This document shows, piece by piece, positions 5,372 through 9,485 of a stretch of 9,485 nt of DNA; within the stretch, counting starts at the first letter, position 1; each line of letters opens with the position of its first letter. The stretch lies in contig CALLJA010000596.1 in assembly GCA_938008865.1 (NCBI GenBank), positions 1-9,485 on the forward strand, read 5' to 3'. Under the pieces are notes generated by a model. The model made no database searches. It saw nothing but the letters and a program-made list of their open reading frames with translations, and was not told the origin of the DNA. Both the position numbers and the translations under genes were made by a program. Source of the stretch: an uncultured Anaerolineales bacterium. Lineage in GTDB: Bacteria; Chloroflexota; Anaerolineae; Anaerolineales; Villigracilaceae.

Positions 5372-8248
5372 CTACCTCATATGGGCCTTGAGGAATTGCC
5401 CCGTGTAGGACTTCTTGTTCTTGACGACCTGCTCGGGCGTGCCTTCAGCGATCAGCTCACCGCCGCGGTCGCCGCCCTCGGGACCGAGGTCCACGATCCA
5501 GTCGGCGACCTTGATGATGTCAAGGTTGTGTTCGATGATCAGGACCGAGTTGCCCGTATCCACCAGACGCTGCAACACCTCGATCAGTTTATGGACGTCG
5601 GCGGCGTGCAGGCCCACGGAGGGTTCATCCAGCACATAGAGCGTACGGCCCGTGGCGCGGCGCGAGAGTTCCTTGGCCAGTTTTACGCGCTGGGCCTCGC
5701 CGCCCGAGAGGGTGGTGGCGGGCTGTCCGACCTTGACATAGCCGAGCCCGACCTCCTGCAGCAGTTTGAGCTTGCTCAACATGCGCGGATAGTTCTTGAA
5801 TTCGGTCAGGGCATGGTCGACGGTCATGTCGAGCACGTCGGCGATGCTGTACTGGTCGCGGAACTTGACCTGCAGGGTTTCGCGGTTGAAGCGCGTGCCG
5901 TGACACACGTCGCAGGGCACGTACACGTCGGGCAGGAACTGCATCTCGATGCGCAACTCACCCTGTCCCTGGCAGGCCTCGCAGCGTCCGCCGTGGACGT
6001 TGAACGAGAAACGGCCCGGCTTGTATCCACGCACCTTGCTTTCGGGCAGTTCGGCGAACAGGTTACGCATCTCGTCGAATAGGCCTGTATAGGTGCCTGG
6101 GTTCGAGCGCGGCGTGCGCCCGATGGGAGACTGGTCGATGTTGATGATCTTGTCGAGGTGGTCGATGCCTTCGATGCGCTCGTGCTCGCCTGGGATGGAA
6201 CGCGCGCCCATCAGTTTGGCGGCCAACGCGTTGTGCAGGATGTCGGTCATCAGTGTGGACTTGCCCGAGCCGCTGACGCCTGTGATGCAGACCAGCTTGC
6301 CGAGTGGGATGCTCACGTCGATATTTTTGAGGTTGTTGGCGCGCGCGCCGACGATCTTGAGCGTCTTGCCGTTTCCTTCGCGGCGCTCCTTGGGGATCTC
6401 GACCTTCTTGCGGCCCGAGAGGTAGGCGCCCGTCAGCGACTTGGGATTGGCCAGGATATCCTTGGGCGTGCCTTCGGCGATGACGCGACCGCCGTGTTCG
6501 CCCGCCGCAGGCCCGAGGTCCACGATCCAATCGGCTTCGCGGATGGTCTCGTCGTCGTGTTCGACGACAAGGACGGTGTTACCCAGGTCGCGCAGTCCCT
6601 TGAGGGTGGTGAGCAGGCGCGAGTTGTCGCGCGGATGCAGGCCGATGGACGGCTCGTCCAGGACGTAGAGCACGCCTACCAAACGAGACCCGACCTGGGT
6701 CGCCAGGCGGATGCGCTGGGCCTCTCCGCCCGAGAGGGTGGCGGCGGAGCGGTTGAGGGTCAGGTAATCCAGGCCCACGTTGACCAGGAATCCCAGGCGC
6801 TCGGTGATCTCCTTCATGATGCGCTCGGAGATGGCCTTCTGGCGCGTGTTGAGCGGCGACTTGCTGCTCGAAAGTTTCTGCGCCCAGTCGAGGGTCTTGT
6901 TGACAGGCCAGGAGGTGGCCTGGATGATGTTGGTGTCGTCCACGGTGACGGCGATGGCTTCAGGGCGCAGGCGCTGACCGTTGCAGGTTGGGCACGGGCG
7001 GTCGGACATGAACTCGCTGATCTTCTCGCGGATGTACTCGGAGTTGGTCTCTCGGTAGCGGCGTTCGAGGTTGGTGATAACGCCCTCGAAGGCGCGGCTG
7101 AACTTGAACTCGTTGCCGTTGCTGTTGTGATAGGTCATCTGGACCTGGCGTTCGCCCGTGCCATACAGGACTACATCCATCTGTTCCTTGGTTAACTCGC
7201 GGACGGGCTTGTTCAGGTCGATCTTGTAGGCGCGGGCGGCGGCTTCCAGGCTTTGCCAGTAGTAGCCGCCTTCTTCCTTGGGTCCGCTCCATTCCAGGCT
7301 GGCGATGGCGCCCTCGTTCAGCGAACGGTCTGGGTCGGGAAGGATGCGTTCGGGGTCGATCTCCAGCTTGGAGCCCAGGCCCTGGCAGTCGGGGCAGGCG
7401 CCGTGCGGGGTATTGAACGAAAAAGTGCGCGGCTCGATCTCGCCGATGCTGATGCCATGCTCGGGGCAGGAGAGGTGCTCGGAGAAGCTGGCGTCCTCGC
7501 CCTTATCCACCAGGTGGAGGGTGATGTAGCCCTCGCCAAACTTGAGCGCCGTTTCGACTGAATCGGTCAGGCGTGTGCGGGCAGCCTTTTTCTCTTCCCT
7601 GTCGTTGGGGTGGCTGATGACCAGGCGGTCGACGACCGCCTCGATGGTGTGCTGCTTGTAGCGGTCGAGGGTGATCTCGTCGTCCAGGCTGTAGACCTGA
7701 CCGTCCACACGGGCGCGGGCAAAACCCGCCTTGCGGATCTCCTCGAAGACGGCCTGGTAGGTACCCTTTCGTCCGCGCACCAGCGGGGCTAAGACCAGCA
7801 GGCGGGTCCCGTCTTCGAGTTTCTCGACGGCGTCCACGATCTCCTGCGCCGACTGCTTGACCACTTCCCGCCCGCAGATGGGGCAATGTGGGATGCCCAC
7901 ACGCGCAAAGAGCAGGCGCATGTAGTCGTAGATCTCGGTCACGGTACCGACCGTGGAACGTGGATTATGGCTGGTGGATTTCTGGTCGATGGAGACGGCG
8001 GGGGACAGGCCCTCGATGTAGTCCACGTCGGGCTTGTCCATCTGGCCGATGAACTGGCGCGCGTAGGCCGAGAGCGACTCCACATAACGGCGCTGGCCTT
8101 CGGCGAAGATGGTATCGAACGCCAGCGACGATTTTCCCGAGCCCGAGAGTCCCGTAATGACCACGAACTTGTCGCGGGGAATCTCGACGGTGATGTTTTT
8201 CAGGTTGTGGACGCGCGCGCCCACGACGCGGATGGAATTGGATGTCAT
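5372..8248 (-). CDS. uvrA: Excinuclease ABC subunit A (UvrA)
   Basis: A 958-residue UvrA, the dimeric ATPase that finds bulky DNA lesions and loads UvrB in nucleotide excision repair. It contains two ABC ATPase modules. The first has Walker A GLSGSGKS (33-40), signature LSGGEAQR (505-512) and Walker B/D-loop LYVLDEPSIGLHPRD. The second has Walker A GVSGSGKS (657-664), signature LSGGEAQR (847-854) and LYVLDEPSVGLHAAD. The second, DNA-contacting zinc finger is C756-C759...C779-C782. The first zinc site reads C261-x2-H264...C285-x2-C288, with His replacing one Cys. Length is normal and nothing is missing. The start is supported by AGAGGA (8258-8253) shortly before the ATG. It is divergent from the sigma-factor gene and has an extended -10 promoter. 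I see no LexA-type box of the E. coli or Bacillus type upstream, so SOS control is not supported. Confidence 0.98.
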   Translation of the reverse strand: MTSNSIRVVGARVHNLKNITVEIPRDKFVVITGLSGSGKSSLAFDTIFAEGQRRYVESLSAYARQFIGQMDKPDVDYIEGLSPAVSIDQKSTSHNPRSTVGTVTEIYDYMRLLFARVGIPHCPICGREVVKQSAQEIVDAVEKLEDGTRLLVLAPLVRGRKGTYQAVFEEIRKAGFARARVDGQVYSLDDEITLDRYKQHTIEAVVDRLVISHPNDREEKKAARTRLTDSVETALKFGEGYITLHLVDKGEDASFSEHLSCPEHGISIGEIEPRTFSFNTPHGACPDCQGLGSKLEIDPERILPDPDRSLNEGAIASLEWSGPKEEGGYYWQSLEAAARAYKIDLNKPVRELTKEQMDVVLYGTGERQVQMTYHNSNGNEFKFSRAFEGVITNLERRYRETNSEYIREKISEFMSDRPCPTCNGQRLRPEAIAVTVDDTNIIQATSWPVNKTLDWAQKLSSSKSPLNTRQKAISERIMKEITERLGFLVNVGLDYLTLNRSAATLSGGEAQRIRLATQVGSRLVGVLYVLDEPSIGLHPRDNSRLLTTLKGLRDLGNTVLVVEHDDETIREADWIVDLGPAAGEHGGRVIAEGTPKDILANPKSLTGAYLSGRKKVEIPKERREGNGKTLKIVGARANNLKNIDVSIPLGKLVCITGVSGSGKSTLMTDILHNALAAKLMGARSIPGEHERIEGIDHLDKIINIDQSPIGRTPRSNPGTYTGLFDEMRNLFAELPESKVRGYKPGRFSFNVHGGRCEACQGQGELRIEMQFLPDVYVPCDVCHGTRFNRETLQVKFRDQYSIADVLDMTVDHALTEFKNYPRMLSKLKLLQEVGLGYVKVGQPATTLSGGEAQRVKLAKELSRRATGRTLYVLDEPSVGLHAADVHKLIEVLQRLVDTGNSVLIIEHNLDIIKVADWIVDLGPEGGDRGGELIAEGTPEQVVKNKKSYTGQFLKAHMR

Positions 8249-8271
8249 AGGTTCCTCTGAGAGACCTGTTG

Positions 8272-8280
8272 ATTATAGCA
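8272..8280 (-). promoter_or_regulatory. Extended -10 promoter of uvrA
   Basis: The minus strand reads TGCTATAAT (TGn-TATAAT), with only a poor -35 match (AATGAT) at the right distance. The start near 8265 gives a leader of about 17 nt. An imperfect palindrome (8250-8266, 6 of 8 arm positions matching) covers the leader and the Shine-Dalgarno and could be an operator or chance. Confidence 0.7.
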
Positions 8281-8376
8281 CATCTGTTTCAATAATCATT
8301 TGCCTGCGGCCAACGGCTGCATTGGCTTCAGATGACTTGGCAACCCTTGATTATACCAACCGCGCCATCCCAGACA

Positions 8377-8385
8377 TGTTATACT
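8377..8385 (+). promoter_or_regulatory. Extended -10 promoter of the sigma-factor operon
   Basis: TGTTATACT is an extended -10 (TGn-TATACT, one mismatch). The only -35-like TTGATT (8347-8352) is 27 nt away, too far. The start near 8392 gives a leader of about 57 nt that contains the hairpin at 8405-8435. Confidence 0.6.
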
Positions 8386-8404
8386 GATGTGAAACTTCTC
8401 AAAT

Positions 8405-8435
8405 CCGACGGGGTTATATTCGTAAACCCCGTCGG
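8405..8435 (+). promoter_or_regulatory. Stable hairpin in the leader of the sigma-factor mRNA
   Basis: A perfect 11-bp stem (8405-8415 with 8425-8435) and a 9-nt loop lie inside the predicted 5' leader, ending 1 nt before the Shine-Dalgarno AAGG (8437-8440). No T-run follows, so it is not a terminator. It could stabilise the mRNA, bind a protein or influence initiation at the GTG start. The structure is seen directly; the role is not known. Confidence 0.7.
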
Positions 8436-8448
8436 TAAGGTTTAAGCA

Positions 8449-9021
8449 GTGACGGAGTCGGAACTCAAAGACGAAGAGATCCTCGCGCTTGCCTCCCGGG
8501 GCGACAAGGATGCCTTTGGCATGCTCTACGAGCGCTACATGGATCGCATCTTCAACTACGTGTATTACCGAACGGGGAACCTCCATGACGCGGAGGACCT
8601 CACCGCGCGCGTGTTCCAGCGGGCGATGAACCACATTCAAAACTATACAGACCGCGGCGTCCCCTTCTCTGCCTGGCTTTACCGCATCGCCCATAACTTG
8701 GTGGCCAACTGGCATCGCGACCGCAGCCGCAAGCAGGAGATCCCTATCAATGACCTGCCTGTGCTGCCGGCGCGGGGCGACCTGCCCGAGGCGAAGTTGA
8801 TGCATTCGCAGGACCAGGATTCGCTTCTTCGCTTGATCCGCCGCCTGCCACCCGACCGTCAGCAGCTGCTGATCCTCAAGTTCGTCGAGGACATGTCCAA
8901 CGCTGAGATCGGGCAGATCATGGGACGCAGTGAAGGGGCCGTCAAAAGCCTCTATCATCGCACACTTCTGGCGCTGCGCGACCAGATTGGTGACCATCCC
9001 GTGACTTTAGAAGGAGAGTAG
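8449..9021 (+). CDS. RNA polymerase sigma factor, sigma-70 family, ECF type
   Basis: A 190-residue sigma factor with only regions 2 and 4. Region 2 (about 20-90) includes FGMLYERYMDRIFNYVYYR, the DAEDLTARVFQRAM segment (47-60) that binds core RNA polymerase, and FSAWLYRIAHN (73-83), linked to -10 recognition. Region 4 (about 133-182) starts LPPDRQQLLILKF and contains the helix-turn-helix NAEIGQIMGRSEGAVKSLYHR that reads the -35. Start is GTG at 8449, with AAGG 8 nt upstream; no ATG upstream keeps the frame. No anti-sigma gene follows within the window: the next gene, 3 bp after the stop, encodes a DegV protein. Regulation may therefore be at transcription or through the leader hairpin, or the anti-sigma lies elsewhere. 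Which promoters it recognises cannot be told from the sequence. Confidence 0.93.
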   Translation: MTESELKDEEILALASRGDKDAFGMLYERYMDRIFNYVYYRTGNLHDAEDLTARVFQRAMNHIQNYTDRGVPFSAWLYRIAHNLVANWHRDRSRKQEIPINDLPVLPARGDLPEAKLMHSQDQDSLLRLIRRLPPDRQQLLILKFVEDMSNAEIGQIMGRSEGAVKSLYHRTLLALRDQIGDHPVTLEGE

Positions 9022-9024
9022 GCC

Positions 9025-9485
9025 ATGCTTCGTATTGTGACTGACGGCGCGGTGGACATGCCGTCCGCCTGGTTTGAGACTTATGGGATCAACCGCATCC
9101 CGATCAACGTGCATTTTGGGGAGGAGAAGACCTTCCTCCAGGATGTGGAACTCAGCCTGGAGGGCTTCTACAACCTAGTGGACGGTAAAAGCCTGCCGCA
9201 CCCCAAGACCTCCCAGCCCTCGCCGCACCAATTCGTGGAATATTACAAGCAGATCGCCCAGCCTGGCGACACCATCCTCTCCATCCACATCACCAGCAAA
9301 CTCTCGGGCACCTACGCCTCGGCTGTTGCCGCAGCGGAAGAGGTGAAGGGCACCTTTAACGTCATCCCCGTGGACACGCTGTGCGGTTCGATGGGCACGG
9401 GCTTTATGTGCCGCTCGGCCCGCCTGATGGAACGCGCGGGCAAGTCGGTAGATGAGATCGTCCGCTACATCGAGAGCGTTCGCGC
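9025..9485 (+). CDS. DegV family fatty-acid-binding protein (3' end outside window)
   Basis: Only the first 153 residues of the usual 280 or so are present; the frame is open to the window end. It begins MLRIVTDGAVDMP (family pattern IVTDSxADLP, here with Gly for the Ser). It then shows IPINVHFGEE, TSQPSP (62-67), GDTILSIHITSKLSGTY (81-97) and DTLCGSMGTG (117-126), all typical of DegV proteins. Members bind a long-chain fatty acid in a buried pocket; in Firmicutes some (FakB) present it to the kinase FakA for phospholipid synthesis. No kinase gene is visible here. The ATG has AAGGAG (9011-9016) 8 nt upstream, inside the end of the sigma gene, and the two genes are 3 bp apart, so they are almost surely co-transcribed and may be translationally coupled. 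Confidence 0.93.
   Translation, partial: MLRIVTDGAVDMPSAWFETYGINRIPINVHFGEEKTFLQDVELSLEGFYNLVDGKSLPHPKTSQPSPHQFVEYYKQIAQPGDTILSIHITSKLSGTYASAVAAAEEVKGTFNVIPVDTLCGSMGTGFMCRSARLMERAGKSVDEIVRYIESVR

Noticed and set aside
6158..7195. A 345-codon plus-strand frame inside uvrA
   Set aside because: Antisense to conserved UvrA motifs; no ribosome site or recognisable protein.
8250..8266. Imperfect palindrome in the uvrA leader as a LexA box
   Set aside because: It matches neither the E. coli CTG-N10-CAG form nor the Bacillus GAAC-N4-GTTC form, and its arms match at only 6 of 8 positions.
8300..8343. Nested short inverted repeats (TTGCC/GGCAA and GCCAA/TTGGC) in the uvrA-sigma gap
   Set aside because: The 5-bp arms are too short to distinguish from chance without comparison to related genomes.
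8296..8997. A 233-codon minus-strand frame opposite the sigma factor
   Set aside because: The sigma-factor reading has clear regions 2 and 4; the opposite frame has none and would run into the uvrA promoter.

Overview
The window looks like part of a bacterial chromosome, most likely from the phylum Chloroflexota (class Anaerolineae or a relative). The grounds are a moderately high GC content, a membrane-anchored LysM protein with Thr/Pro-rich linkers, an ArgS with the 'QPNTHHSFHIGH' form of the class I signature, and a homologue of cyclic 2,3-diphosphoglycerate synthetase. The phylum is inferred from these features; no search was run.

Layout, left to right. Positions 1-235 hold a 90-bp tandem repeat. 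Each unit carries a copy of the 3' end of a tRNA-Glu gene plus that tRNA's terminator. The intact tRNA-Glu(UUC) gene follows (216-288, minus), with a textbook promoter at 308-336. Next, all on the minus strand and each largely with its own promoter and terminator: a cpgS-like P-loop NTPase (396-1718), a repeat-rich gap of MITE/REP-like palindromes (1739-1941), argS (2000-3805), rpsT with a UUG start (3901-4173), a LysM-domain anchored protein (4306-5088), a 283-bp gap with competing hairpins, and uvrA (5372-8248). A 200-bp divergent intergenic region then switches to the plus strand. There an ECF-type sigma factor (8449-9021) is followed 3 bp later by a DegV-family fatty-acid-binding protein (9025 to the window end, truncated).

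The genes are mostly housekeeping: translation (tRNA-Glu, ArgS, S20), DNA repair (UvrA), a cell-envelope LysM protein, transcription control (sigma factor) and lipid handling (DegV). Good intrinsic terminators follow the tRNA, cpgS-like, argS, rpsT and LysM genes, so the minus-strand genes look like single-gene units. The only clear operon is sigma factor-degV. Several promoters (argS, uvrA, sigma) have the extended -10 form TGnTATAmT with no good -35.

I found no convincing undescribed multi-gene system. The most unusual feature is the tandem array of tRNA 3'-end/terminator units at the left edge. It starts exactly at the T-loop boundary of the tRNA and resembles a duplicated attachment-site sequence. 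Next in interest are the strong hairpin that fills the leader of the sigma-factor mRNA and the alternative hairpins between uvrA and the LysM gene.
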